In this document: positions 36,492 to 45,543 of the stretch, one piece after another
How the letters are laid out: every line of letters begins with the position of its first letter
Position numbering within the stretch: the first letter of the stretch is position 1
From: Exiguobacterium artemiae 255-15
Lineage (GTDB): Bacteria > Bacillota > Bacilli > Exiguobacteriales > Exiguobacteriaceae
NCBI RefSeq assembly: GCF_000019905.1
Contig: NC_010556.1
Location: 708,001-772,000 of the forward strand
Direction: 5' to 3'
DNA length: 64,000 bases
Notes under the pieces: generated by a model
The model's database searches: none
What the model was told of the DNA's origin: nothing
The model's input: the letters and a program-made list of their open reading frames with translations, nothing else
Made by a program: the position numbers and the translations under genes

Positions 36492-37376
36492 TTGGCAAAA
36501 GCAATCAAATTATTGATCTCAGACATGGATGGTACGGTGTTATCCAGCAAACAGAAAATAGAACCGGAAACGATTGCGGCAATTGAAGCTGCAAAAGAAC
36601 AAGGCATTGATTTTGCGATTGCGACAGGACGAAATTACTTAAATGCAAAAGAACTGACGGACGAGGCGGGCATTACGTGTCCGATCATCGCTTCTAACGG
36701 AGCACGTGTGTTGACTGCTGACGGCGAAGAGCTGAGTGCAACGACACTGACGACGGAACAGGCGCAACAAATTTACGGTATCATCAGTCAGTATGAAGTT
36801 TTCTTCGAGATGTTTTGTGATAAAGGACTGGTCACAGCGCAAGGAGCGACGATTGACGCCGCTTATGATTCGCTGAAAGAAATGAGTCAGGAAAGCGACC
36901 GGGCCAAAAATGTCCTGGAATTTTTCCATGACCGGTATTATGTCAACGAAGATGTCAAAATGATTGACGGTTTCCGTTCGTTCATCCGCAACCAGACCAA
37001 ACAAGTCTTTAAATTCATTTCTTTCTCATTTGATCAAGAGTTGATGAAGAAAATTTGGGAAGAAATCGAACAAAAAGTGGAGGGTGTATACGTGACATCA
37101 TCCGGGCATGACAATATCGAAGTCATGGCACTTGGTGCCGATAAAGGAACAGCGGTCAAAACACTGGCAAAGCACCTTGGAGTGTCGATCGAAGAAGTCG
37201 CCGTCATCGGGGACAACTTGAATGATGTTCCGATGTTCAAAGTGGCCGGTATGGCGATTGCGATGGGGAATGGTCATGACGATGCAAAAGCGATTGCCCA
37301 TCAAGTGACGAAAACAAATAATGAAAATGGGGTTGGCTATGCGATTCGTCAGTTGGCTGATCGGGCATGGACGTAA
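36492..37376 (+). CDS. Cof-type HAD-superfamily phosphatase
   Basis: Cytosolic phosphatase with the catalytic DMDGT motif near residue 10, a type IIB cap and the motif IV stretch IGDNLNDVPMFKVAGMAIAMGNG. Substrates of this family are usually sugar phosphates or flavin phosphates; none can be assigned. The TTG at 36492 was preferred since AAAGGAGAG is nine bases upstream, whereas the GTG at 36483 overlaps the site. 294 residues. An extended -10 (TGGTATAGT, 36450-36458) lies shortly upstream, suggesting its own promoter. Confidence 0.87.
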   Translation: MAKAIKLLISDMDGTVLSSKQKIEPETIAAIEAAKEQGIDFAIATGRNYLNAKELTDEAGITCPIIASNGARVLTADGEELSATTLTTEQAQQIYGIISQYEVFFEMFCDKGLVTAQGATIDAAYDSLKEMSQESDRAKNVLEFFHDRYYVNEDVKMIDGFRSFIRNQTKQVFKFISFSFDQELMKKIWEEIEQKVEGVYVTSSGHDNIEVMALGADKGTAVKTLAKHLGVSIEEVAVIGDNLNDVPMFKVAGMAIAMGNGHDDAKAIAHQVTKTNNENGVGYAIRQLADRAWT

Positions 37377-37396
37377 AATGAGAGGGGCAACCGGCA

Positions 37397-37786
37397 GTGT
37401 TCAAAGCGTTTAAAGAGTTTGCATTTCGCGGAAATGTCATCGACCTGGCAGTAGGGGTCATCTTGGGGGCGGCTTTCAGCGGTATCATCAAGTCGCTGGT
37501 CGACAGCATCTTCATGCCATTGATCGGTATCATCATTGGTGGAATTGATGTCAAAGGATTGTCGGTCGAGGTCGGAAATGCTAATTTGTTATACGGTCAA
37601 TTCCTGCAAGCAAGCATCGAGTTTATCTTGATTGCGTTTGCGTTATTTTTATTCGTCAAAGGCATCAATGCTTTTCGCCGGAAAGAGGAGACGACAGAAG
37701 AAGTCGCAGCTCCGACGACGGAAGAAAAACTGCTCACGGAAATCCGTGATGCATTGGTCCGTCAACAGAATGAACGAATGAAATGA
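37397..37786 (+). CDS. mscL: Large-conductance mechanosensitive channel
   Basis: Opens under membrane tension to release solutes in hypo-osmotic shock. It starts FKAFKEFAFRGNVIDLAVGVILGAAF, the S1 helix and pore-lining TM1; TM2 is near residues 75-95, and a charged C-terminal helix follows. 129 residues, normal. The GTG start follows GAGAGGGG with slightly long spacing. It is 20 bases after the HAD gene, so probably co-transcribed. Confidence 0.95.
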   Translation: MFKAFKEFAFRGNVIDLAVGVILGAAFSGIIKSLVDSIFMPLIGIIIGGIDVKGLSVEVGNANLLYGQFLQASIEFILIAFALFLFVKGINAFRRKEETTEEVAAPTTEEKLLTEIRDALVRQQNERMK

Positions 37787-37797
37787 GTAATCAAAAG

Positions 37798-37847
37798 ACG
37801 CACTTACTCCGGAACATGATCCGGATGGTAAGTGCGCCTTTTTTTAT
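37798..37847. terminator. Terminator between mscL and the convergent helicase gene
   Basis: ACGCACTTACTCCGG pairs with CCGGATGGTAAGTGCG (small internal bulge), followed by CCTTTTTTT on the plus strand. Confidence 0.88.
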
Positions 37848-40018
37848 AAAATCGTTAACAGATGATTTTCAGAACAGACTTGAAGGGACAATTGCTTATC
37901 GATGCCTTTATCGAATTGAATCTCAAGAACGTCGTCCATTACATGAACAATCGTTCCCTCACCGAAGGATGTATGCCGGATCCGCATATTTTTCTCGACT
38001 TGAAGAAGTGGCCCGGCAGGTTTTTCATTCAAACGTGAAGCATAACGGGCTTCTTTTTGTGCCTTTTGATCCGGATTAAGAATCTGGCGGATATTTGCGA
38101 TGAATAAGGATTCCTCGACCGGTTTTGACTTATACCGGTAAGACAACAGGTGAAGATCATGACGTGCCCGTGTCATTCCGACATAAAATAGACGGACGGC
38201 TTCTTCCATTTCTTCGAGTTGTCCGTCTTTGTAAGATTTAATATTATCCGACGATGGAAGCACACCGTTGATTAAATCGATCATAAAGACACGATCGAAC
38301 TCGAGTCCCTTAGCACTGTGAAAAGTCGATAAGGTGACAGCATTTTGATGTTTGTTCGACTTCGCTTGACGCATGAGTTGTTCGAGGTGCAAAATCCGCT
38401 CTTTAAAGGCAAGGGAAGTCGGAAGATCACTTGCGACATTTTCAATCGTATTGAGCATCTCGAGTAAAAAATCAATGCTGAATCCAAGACTGTCACTCAT
38501 TTTTTTAAGATTTTTTTCATAACCGAGTTCATTGCGAATCATTGCCAAAGCGGCAGCCGGACGGGCGGTTTGTATGGCAGCGAAGACGGATTTAATGGTT
38601 TTCAACTGTTTTTTTTGATAAAACTTCATCTCGACATGTTGAAGCAACAGATCAAAGACGTTTTCACCGTTCTGCAGTTCATAAAGACGCTGTAATTGAA
38701 CTTTTGAGATATACCCTGCAAATTTCGTATGAATTTGCGCTAAAATCTCAACATCAGAAGGATCGTTTGCCAGTTCGATAAAATGTAAGACATCCTTTAA
38801 AACCCAATGGCTAAAGAATTTATGGTCGACGTCCTTGATATAAAAAGGGATACCGGCTAGATCAAGGGCATTCATGATATTAATCGAGGACGAGTTGTTG
38901 CGGTATAAAATCGCTACTTCTTTAAAATTCGTTTCCTCGCGTAATTGACGAATGACATACCGCGTTTGGTCTTCGTACGCCGGTAACGTTTCAACGGTGA
39001 TGGCACGGGAAGACGGATTTTCCGTATACATCTTCTTCGGGTAACGGACCTTATTCCGCTGAATGAACCGATTGGCGGTTTCGACGATCTCTTTAGAGGA
39101 ACGATAGTTTTGTTCCATGTACAATACAGTCGCATCGGGATACGTATCCTTAAAGTGGATGATTTTTGATACATCTGCACCGCGCCAGCTGTACAGCGTT
39201 TGATCATCGTCGGCGACGACGCAAAGGTTATTGTGAGGCAATGCCAGTTTTTCGACAAGTTGATGCTGCACCAAAGAAGTATCCTGACTTTCGTCCGTTA
39301 AAATATATTCAAAGCGGCGTTGATACGAGGCAAGTAGTGCCGCATCCTGCGAAAGAATCGTATTGGCATATGTCAGCATATCATCGAAGTCCATCAGTGG
39401 ATGGAGCGGATCCCGCAACTTAAATTGCTCATAAGCGGAGTAAATCTCCGGAAAATGTTTAATGGTCGTCTTTAATGTTTCAATGTCCTTCGTAACCAGT
39501 AAGCGGTTTTTCACGAAGGAAATCATACGTAGCAATTCATCCATCTGATCTTCCGTAATGACACTCCGGTTGATTTCCTGGAAAATCCGGCGAAGAATCA
39601 TCCGTTTATGCAACGGCTGCTCCGGACGGTGTGTTGCCGTTTTTTCAATGGCGCCTTCGATGATCGTATACTGAAGGCGGTGTGTTGACGCATAGTCACG
39701 GACGACTTGGAAAGCAAAACTGTGGATGGTCGAGAAAGAAGCCGTTGTTCCGATTAAATGATGAAACCAGTCATAAAAACGTTCTGCCATCTCATGAGCA
39801 GCGGCTTTACTGAAAGTTAATCCCAAGATGGACCGGGGATTCACCTTTTTCTCAAGGATCAAATAGGCAATTTTAAAATTTAATGTTGTCGTTTTTCCTG
39901 AACCCGGGGAAGCGAGTAATAAGAGCGGACCTTGATCGTGCTCAATCGCTTGGCGCTGGACCGCATTTAATTTGGTTCCGGTTTCGATCTCCATCCGCTC
40001 GAAAAAGTCTGGGGACAT
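37844..40018 (-). CDS. UvrD/Rep-family DNA helicase (YjcD-like)
   Basis: Superfamily 1A 3'-5' helicase. Walker A ASPGSGKTTT, Walker B DESQDTS, motif III DDQTLYSWRGA, motif IV QNYRSS, motif V FHSAKGLEFDRVF and motif VI VGMTRARHDLHLLSY are all present. 724 residues from the ATG at 40018, which has AGAGGTG nine bases before it. The C-terminal 50 residues resemble the PcrA Tudor-like tail. The sequence is more divergent than the housekeeping PcrA and has no ligA neighbour, so a secondary helicase such as YjcD is more likely. Confidence 0.9.
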   Translation of the reverse strand: MSPDFFERMEIETGTKLNAVQRQAIEHDQGPLLLLASPGSGKTTTLNFKIAYLILEKKVNPRSILGLTFSKAAAHEMAERFYDWFHHLIGTTASFSTIHSFAFQVVRDYASTHRLQYTIIEGAIEKTATHRPEQPLHKRMILRRIFQEINRSVITEDQMDELLRMISFVKNRLLVTKDIETLKTTIKHFPEIYSAYEQFKLRDPLHPLMDFDDMLTYANTILSQDAALLASYQRRFEYILTDESQDTSLVQHQLVEKLALPHNNLCVVADDDQTLYSWRGADVSKIIHFKDTYPDATVLYMEQNYRSSKEIVETANRFIQRNKVRYPKKMYTENPSSRAITVETLPAYEDQTRYVIRQLREETNFKEVAILYRNNSSSINIMNALDLAGIPFYIKDVDHKFFSHWVLKDVLHFIELANDPSDVEILAQIHTKFAGYISKVQLQRLYELQNGENVFDLLLQHVEMKFYQKKQLKTIKSVFAAIQTARPAAALAMIRNELGYEKNLKKMSDSLGFSIDFLLEMLNTIENVASDLPTSLAFKERILHLEQLMRQAKSNKHQNAVTLSTFHSAKGLEFDRVFMIDLINGVLPSSDNIKSYKDGQLEEMEEAVRLFYVGMTRARHDLHLLSYRYKSKPVEESLFIANIRQILNPDQKAQKEARYASRLNEKPAGPLLQVEKNMRIRHTSFGEGTIVHVMDDVLEIQFDKGIDKQLSLQVCSENHLLTIL

Positions 40019-40157
40019 CGGTTTATTCACCTCTTACCTTTATAAACTCAATTTTCTTTTCTTAGTTTAGCATTTTCAGTCGGACAATTGATTAAGTCTA
40101 CACAAGAAGTGGAATATAAGTAAAGATAAAATCTTTTACACGAACGTTCCTGAAGCA

Positions 40158-40186
40158 TTGGCTAAAACATCTAGAACATGTAAAAT
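40158..40186 (+). promoter_or_regulatory. Candidate SigA promoter of the acetyltransferase gene
   Basis: TTGGCT, 17 bases, TAAAAT, about 58 bases before the start. Confidence 0.5.
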
Positions 40187-40243
40187 GGAAATAGATGTAA
40201 GGGGAGTGTTGTGTCTCCTTGACTAATGGAAGGCGGAAAAAGT

Positions 40244-40738
40244 ATGTCTCAAGTAAAGCTGTTTATGTATACCAACGAACACTATGAACAATGTGATGCG
40301 TTTATTCTTCCGGAGGAACAAATCCAATTTACGACATTTCCGACCGAGGTCGTGTCGGAAGCATTAAGTAATCCAGACAAGTTTCCGGTCGTCATTAAAA
40401 AAGAAACGGAAGTCGTCGGATTTTTCATCCTGCATTTAAATCCTCCGAAAACCCACCGGACGGATGAACGCAGTGTCCTGTTGCGGGCTTTTTCGATTGA
40501 TGCCAGACACCAACAGCAAGGATATGCCAAAGAAGCGATGATGCAACTTCCTGCCTTCGTAAACGAATATTTTCCGGAAGTGACGGCGATTACGTTAGCG
40601 GTCAATAAAAAGAATATCGCAGCAAAATCCTTGTACTTCAAAACAGGTTACGTGGATACCTTACAATCTGTCATGGGGTCGATCGGCGAACAACACATAT
40701 TAGCCTTTGATCTTCAAAAAGAGACGGCACCGCAATAA
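40244..40738 (+). CDS. GNAT-family N-acetyltransferase
   Basis: Acetyl-CoA-dependent transferase; the cofactor motif is AFSIDARHQQQGYAKEAM (R/Q-x-x-G-x-A form), and the beta-5/alpha-4 region is VNKKNIAAKSLYFKTGY. The ATG at 40244 follows AAGGCGG; 164 residues. Substrate unknown. It is a single gene between its own promoter and a bidirectional terminator. Confidence 0.85.
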   Translation: MSQVKLFMYTNEHYEQCDAFILPEEQIQFTTFPTEVVSEALSNPDKFPVVIKKETEVVGFFILHLNPPKTHRTDERSVLLRAFSIDARHQQQGYAKEAMMQLPAFVNEYFPEVTAITLAVNKKNIAAKSLYFKTGYVDTLQSVMGSIGEQHILAFDLQKETAPQ

Positions 40739-40782
40739 AAAACACATTCCTCAGTTGATTGTCTGTGAGGAATGTGTTTTTC
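40737..40782. terminator. Bidirectional terminator between the acetyltransferase gene and scrB
   Basis: AAAACACATTCCTCA pairs with TGAGGAATGTGTTTT, with A and T runs on the two sides. Confidence 0.9.
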
Positions 40783-40796
40783 TGTCTTGAGCTAAA

Positions 40797-42257
40797 TTAG
40801 AGGCTGTAAATCGCCAAATGCGCCGTCGCGTCACCGGTCAGAACGATGCCTTGGCTCGTCGTCTTCGGGAAAATCCGGGCGGAAGCCACGGCTTCTCCGT
40901 CATTGAGAAAGACTTCGACGGACGAACGATCGACGAACACACGTAACGTATGCAATGGTTCAGTCAACGTGACCGAACGAGTAGTTCCGTAGTCGAGTGC
41001 CGGTACTTCTGCACCTGATGACGCGCGGTCCATTGTAAACCGTCTCGTTTGTTGATCGTACCGCAGAACCGTCTGTTCCTGGTCACTGACGCGGAGCTTC
41101 ACTTCCAATTGATCAGAAGAAAGTTGCAACTGGGACAACTCGAGCTCGAAAATTTCTGCTTGTGCAGGCAGGAGTTGATCGACCAATTCCAGTTCCTGTT
41201 TGTACAACGTTTCTTTACGGAGTGATATCAGTTCCCGGACCGGTTTTTGGCGCAATTGCTGATTTTCGAGTGTCAGTTCTCGGGGCAATGTCAAACCGTG
41301 TGCCCAGTTAAACCGGTCACTTGGATACGAGATGTCCGGTAATCCCATCCAGCCGACAAGAATCCGGCGTCCGTCTGCTGCCAGTGTTGTTTGCGGCGCA
41401 TAAAAATCAAATCCGAAATCCAGTTCAACAAAATCTTCATGTTGGAAAGTGAGTTCCGGTAGGGCGAGCGGCTGTCCCATCAAGTATCCGGATTGGAAGA
41501 TGTTTTGATATCGGTCGTTCTCGGGAGAAATCCCTTGCGGACTGAATAATAAGAATCCTTTTCCGTCGAGTTCAAAATAATCGGGGCACTCCCACATATA
41601 ACCGAATTGATCATATCCGGTGTTGAGTTCACCCATGAATGTCCAGTTTTCCGCATCCAGCGATTGGTACATGACCGTACATCCGCTTAAATCATCGCGT
41701 TGAGCTCCGATGATGCAATACCATGTATCGTGATGCTGAAATACTTTAGGATCTCGGAAATGCTCGGTATAACCGGTCGGAACCTCTGGAATGGCAGGAG
41801 GCAGATGTTTTTCAATCCGACCGTCCGAACGAAGGTGACCGACGATTTGACTCGTATGGCGATTCCATTCGGCGTCCCGCTTGTTTCCTGTATACATAAC
41901 ATGAACCTGATCGTTTTTGACGAAACCACTTCCGGAGTAAGCACCATGTGAATCAGGATCATCGTTTGGAATAAGAGCTGCCCCCTCATCGAACCAATGC
42001 ACTAAATCCTTTGAAGTCATATGGTACCAATACTTCAATCCGTGGACGGGGCCGAGCGGGAACCATTGATAAAAAAGGTGGTACGTCCCGTTGTGATAGA
42101 CAAATCCGTTCGGATCATTCAATAAACCGGTCGGAGGTTGGATGTGAAAAGAAAACCGCCAAGGTGAGTTCCGTACTTCTTCTTTCATGAGTTGATACAC
42201 TTCCGGTGCAAGATCGGAAAGCGGGCGATAACGTGCTTCGCGTGTCCACTGATTCAT
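40797..42257 (-). CDS. scrB: Sucrose-6-phosphate hydrolase (GH32)
   Basis: Cleaves sucrose-6-phosphate to glucose-6-phosphate and fructose inside the cell. The GH32 residues are visible: the nucleophile in LLNDPNG (about residue 47), the transition-state stabiliser in FRDPK and the acid/base glutamate in WECPDYFEL. The C-terminal beta-sandwich carries VFVDRSSVEVFLNDG. 486 residues, no signal peptide. AAGGAG precedes the ATG. No sucrose PTS, fructokinase or regulator gene is adjacent, which is unusual for scrB/sacA. Confidence 0.92.
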   Translation of the reverse strand: MNQWTREARYRPLSDLAPEVYQLMKEEVRNSPWRFSFHIQPPTGLLNDPNGFVYHNGTYHLFYQWFPLGPVHGLKYWYHMTSKDLVHWFDEGAALIPNDDPDSHGAYSGSGFVKNDQVHVMYTGNKRDAEWNRHTSQIVGHLRSDGRIEKHLPPAIPEVPTGYTEHFRDPKVFQHHDTWYCIIGAQRDDLSGCTVMYQSLDAENWTFMGELNTGYDQFGYMWECPDYFELDGKGFLLFSPQGISPENDRYQNIFQSGYLMGQPLALPELTFQHEDFVELDFGFDFYAPQTTLAADGRRILVGWMGLPDISYPSDRFNWAHGLTLPRELTLENQQLRQKPVRELISLRKETLYKQELELVDQLLPAQAEIFELELSQLQLSSDQLEVKLRVSDQEQTVLRYDQQTRRFTMDRASSGAEVPALDYGTTRSVTLTEPLHTLRVFVDRSSVEVFLNDGEAVASARIFPKTTSQGIVLTGDATAHLAIYSL

Positions 42258-42308
42258 GTTGTCAGCTCCTTGTTGTAAGTAGTTGGGGATTGCTTCTTCT
42301 ATGCGTTC

Positions 42309-42337
42309 ACATTACGGAGTAGCGGTGATCTTGTCAA
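42309..42337 (-). promoter_or_regulatory. SigA promoter of scrB
   Basis: On the minus strand: TTGACA, 17 bases, TAATGT. The -35 is perfect and the spacing ideal; it lies about 50 bases before the scrB start, between the diguanylate cyclase stop and scrB. Confidence 0.7.
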
Positions 42338-42346
42338 TAACGTCTC

Positions 42347-43945
42347 TTAGTAATGGAAGGTCAAGCATCCTTTGCCCTGGTGTTTTGAATCGTACAAAGC
42401 AATATCTGCCCGGTGAATCACCTGTTCGATCGATTCTTCCGCCGAACGGATGGCGACGCCGATACTGGCTCCAATCAATATAGTTTGTTGATTCAAAAGA
42501 TAAGGATAAGAAAGTGTATGAATGATGTCTCTTCCGTATCGGTCGATTTCTTCTGTCGTAATCGGCTCGTTCAAGATAATTAAAAACTCATCGCCACCGA
42601 GCCGTGCCACAAGACCTTCGTAACGTAAGGATTTTTGAAGACGATCGGCGACTTCGATTAACAATAAATCACCCATGGCATGACCATACTGGTCATTGAC
42701 AGCTTTGAAGCCGTCTAAATCAAGATACAGATAAATCTGGTCGTGCGTTTTACGCGACAGCCCATCCAAATATTCCGATAGACCATTCCGGTTCGGCAGA
42801 CCGGTCAAAGCATCGTGAAGGGCGAGTGACTCGTACGTTGTCCGTTCTTGCTCGGTATGGGTTAATTTTGTCGTCAGTTCACGCAAGGCGACGGACAGGA
42901 CTTCGATCTCCCGAATCCCGGTATGTGCCGGAATCGACTTGGACCGATCATGTTGCATAGCTTCTGCTGCCAGTGTGATTTTCTTTAAGGGGCGGGTCAA
43001 CAGTCTGGCTACGAACCAACCGATGATGGCCGTCAACAAAGAAGCAATTAATCCGGCAATCAGGATGTAGTTTCTCAAAGTGCTTGCGTCCGAAAAGGCG
43101 ATTTGGCTCGGTTGGCGGACGAGAACCGTCCAGCCGAGTCCGTTGTAATTTTTGTAGCCCTTACTTTCGGCGACGCCGATTAAGTATTCTTGATCATTTT
43201 CCCAGTTGGAGATCCGGTATCCTTTTTGATTTCCGGCTAGCCAATCAGACGGCAAATTTTTTCCGCGCCACTGCTTCGGACCGAGGAGAACGGTCCGGTT
43301 TTGTTTGCTGACGATGAGGAATTCGACATCTTTAATCTGCGCCGTAGAGCTTTGGAAACTTTGTTCGATTTCCTTGGCCCACTCAAAGCTGAGGTGAGTG
43401 GCGAGAACACCAGTCATTTTTCCGTTCGTGAACAATGGTGTGCTGATGTCGACGAATTGCAGCGGTTCGCCGCTCGGGTTAGGAAGCAGTTTGGCCAGTA
43501 GAACAGCGTCATGTACATCACCGATGAATGGCTTTTTTTGAGCTTCCTGAAAGACGGGACGTGCTTTGATTGATTGGCCCTCTAATATTTTCCCTGTTGA
43601 AGCAATGACTTGGCCATCGGGATTCATTACACCAATCCAGGAAAAGTCAGGGATTTGTTGTTGCAACTGCTCCAGCGTATTCCGTGTTTCAGCCGGATTT
43701 TTCCCGTCCCGAATCGTTGGCAAAGTCCGTAAGACATTGACTTCGGCAGTACGGGACCACATGTAGTGATCGAGTTTATCGGATAATTGATAAGCTGTGG
43801 CGGACAAGGTTGTTCCCACCTCATCCTTTAGGCGGTCTGTTGCACGATTACTGATTAAAAACGTCAGAGAAAGTGTCATGACGAAAAAAAGACCGGCAAT
43901 CAATAAAGCAAGTAAGGCATCAAAACGGATAGAAAATTTCTTCAT
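42347..43945 (-). CDS. Membrane diguanylate cyclase with extracellular sensor (GGDEF)
   Basis: Would make cyclic-di-GMP. Membrane helix at about residues 8-30, extracellular dCache-like sensor to about 285, second helix at about 290-310, HAMP linker, then GGDEF domain. The active site is intact (ARLGGDEFLII), preceded by DLDGFKAVNDQYGH. The product-inhibition site normally reading RxxD five residues before GGDEF reads RYEG, so feedback inhibition may be absent. 532 residues. No partner phosphodiesterase or effector gene is adjacent. Confidence 0.92.
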   Translation of the reverse strand: MKKFSIRFDALLALLIAGLFFVMTLSLTFLISNRATDRLKDEVGTTLSATAYQLSDKLDHYMWSRTAEVNVLRTLPTIRDGKNPAETRNTLEQLQQQIPDFSWIGVMNPDGQVIASTGKILEGQSIKARPVFQEAQKKPFIGDVHDAVLLAKLLPNPSGEPLQFVDISTPLFTNGKMTGVLATHLSFEWAKEIEQSFQSSTAQIKDVEFLIVSKQNRTVLLGPKQWRGKNLPSDWLAGNQKGYRISNWENDQEYLIGVAESKGYKNYNGLGWTVLVRQPSQIAFSDASTLRNYILIAGLIASLLTAIIGWFVARLLTRPLKKITLAAEAMQHDRSKSIPAHTGIREIEVLSVALRELTTKLTHTEQERTTYESLALHDALTGLPNRNGLSEYLDGLSRKTHDQIYLYLDLDGFKAVNDQYGHAMGDLLLIEVADRLQKSLRYEGLVARLGGDEFLIILNEPITTEEIDRYGRDIIHTLSYPYLLNQQTILIGASIGVAIRSAEESIEQVIHRADIALYDSKHQGKGCLTFHY

Positions 43946-43991
43946 GTAATAAACTCCAATTCAATTAATACAATAAGTAGAATGCTTCTCA

Positions 43992-44477
43992 TTATTTTAA
44001 CATACGATCATCTGATGAATTTATTTTGAGAAAAACTTCGACGGGTTGATGGCAGTCGGAGACACCCTGTCGTTCGAAGCGGAAATCAAGATGTTCCCAA
44101 TAGCGACGTCCTGATACATTTTCAGGCAGGACAGCCAGTCGGATTACAGGACAATCCTGTAGATACTGTTCGTGAAACATACGATAGATCATCGAACCGA
44201 TACCCTGTCGATGAAGTCGTTCGGACATGATGAATAAACCGATCCAGGTGGAGTGGTCGGTTGGATGTTCCGGTAAATAATCAATGAGGGCAAGCACATC
44301 GTCACCGTCAATACAGAGCAGACTAATCGTATCAGCATTTAAAAATTCTTCTTCTAATTCGTCATCCGATAAAAGATAGATTCGGTCTTCGAGTTGCACA
44401 TAATGCGGATTTTCAGCAAAAATCGATTGAATGATCGGAAAATCTTTTTTTGTCACCGGAACAAACTGCAATGGCAT
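43992..44477 (-). CDS. GNAT-family N-acetyltransferase
   Basis: 161 residues. The acetyl-CoA loop is IMSERLHRQGIGSMIYR, and ENVSGRRYWEHLDFRFERQ is the typical C-terminal segment. Gene order and length give no substrate. A GGAGGAAA site precedes the ATG. It is divergent from the ABC transporter genes at 44626. Confidence 0.84.
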   Translation of the reverse strand: MPLQFVPVTKKDFPIIQSIFAENPHYVQLEDRIYLLSDDELEEEFLNADTISLLCIDGDDVLALIDYLPEHPTDHSTWIGLFIMSERLHRQGIGSMIYRMFHEQYLQDCPVIRLAVLPENVSGRRYWEHLDFRFERQGVSDCHQPVEVFLKINSSDDRMLK

Positions 44478-44625
44478 CGGGTTTCCTCCTGTCAGTTAGA
44501 GTCCTACACCTCTTTTAGTATACAAGTTCAAACTGGAAACGGATTACATAATTGTAAGGATAGGAACTTTTTTAATGGATATCGCGTACACTGAAGTAAG
44601 AAGAACAGCAAGAGGAGGAAAAAAG

Positions 44626-45543
44626 ATGCTGAAAATCGAACACGTATCAAAACGTCTAGGCAAAGAGCAGATTTTAAAGGATGTCAGCTTTGAAGTGGCA
44701 CCGGGAGAAGTGTTTGGATTTCTTGGACCAAACGGGGCCGGGAAGACAACGACCATCCGAATTATAACGGGATTACTTGAGCAAGATGAGGGAACGGTCA
44801 CCGTCAATGGCTTCGACGTCGTCCATGAACGCTCAAAAGCTTTGACACAAATCGGAGCAATCGTTGAGAATCCGGCTTTCTACACATACATGACAGGCAA
44901 ACAAAATCTGGTTCATGCAAAGAATCTGATTCCGGGTTTGACTCAGGTCGATTATGAGGCACTGGCGAAACTCGTTGGACTTGAAGGAAAACTGTCTAAA
45001 AAAGTCGGAGAATATTCACTAGGAATGAAACAGCGTCTCGGAATTGCCCGCGCCTTGTTACATAATCCACGGGTGCTGATTTTAGATGAGCCGACGAACG
45101 GCCTGGATCCGGCAGGGATTGCCGAACTGCGTGAATATCTCCGGGCAATGGCCCGTGAGCAGGATATTGCGATTTTAATCTCCAGTCACATGTTGGGGGA
45201 AATGGAACAGATCAGTGACCGCTATGCCATCATCGACCAAGGTGTCATCAAATCAGTCGAATCTGTCCGGAATGAGACGGGAGCCAAAATCATGATTCGT
45301 GTTCCTGAAATTAATATACGTGATGTGATTGAAGCATTACGAATTGCGAACTATCCGGCAGAACGCTTAAACGATCACATCATTATCACGGCACCTGAAA
45401 CCGAGACACCGGCCATCGCCCGATTAATCGTCCCGATTGCTGATTTACATGAACTGACAGTGAAACGAATGACACTCGAAGAACAATTCTTGCAAGTGAC
45501 GAAAAAAGAGGGGGATTCACATGCTTTCGCTCATACAAAATGA
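44626..45543 (+). CDS. ABC transporter ATPase (BcrA/NatA type)
   Basis: Walker A GPNGAGKTTT, signature YSLGMKQRLGIARA, Walker B VLILDEPTNGLDPAG and switch histidine in SSHMLGEME. The C-terminal 80 residues are the extra domain seen in BcrA-like exporters of antimicrobial peptides or lipids. The ATG follows AGAGGAGGAAA; 305 residues. It overlaps the permease gene by 23 bases. No two-component system is adjacent, so the bacitracin-type sensing module is missing here. Confidence 0.88.
   Translation: MLKIEHVSKRLGKEQILKDVSFEVAPGEVFGFLGPNGAGKTTTIRIITGLLEQDEGTVTVNGFDVVHERSKALTQIGAIVENPAFYTYMTGKQNLVHAKNLIPGLTQVDYEALAKLVGLEGKLSKKVGEYSLGMKQRLGIARALLHNPRVLILDEPTNGLDPAGIAELREYLRAMAREQDIAILISSHMLGEMEQISDRYAIIDQGVIKSVESVRNETGAKIMIRVPEINIRDVIEALRIANYPAERLNDHIIITAPETETPAIARLIVPIADLHELTVKRMTLEEQFLQVTKKEGDSHAFAHTK

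Noticed and set aside
42295..42315. cre-like sequence upstream of scrB
   Set aside because: TGTGAACGCATAGA has two mismatches in conserved positions, too weak to list as an operator.
43979..43993. Fur-like palindrome upstream of the diguanylate cyclase gene
   Set aside because: TGAGAAGCATTCTAC is only an imperfect palindrome, no promoter could be fitted to it, and the gene gives no reason to expect iron control.
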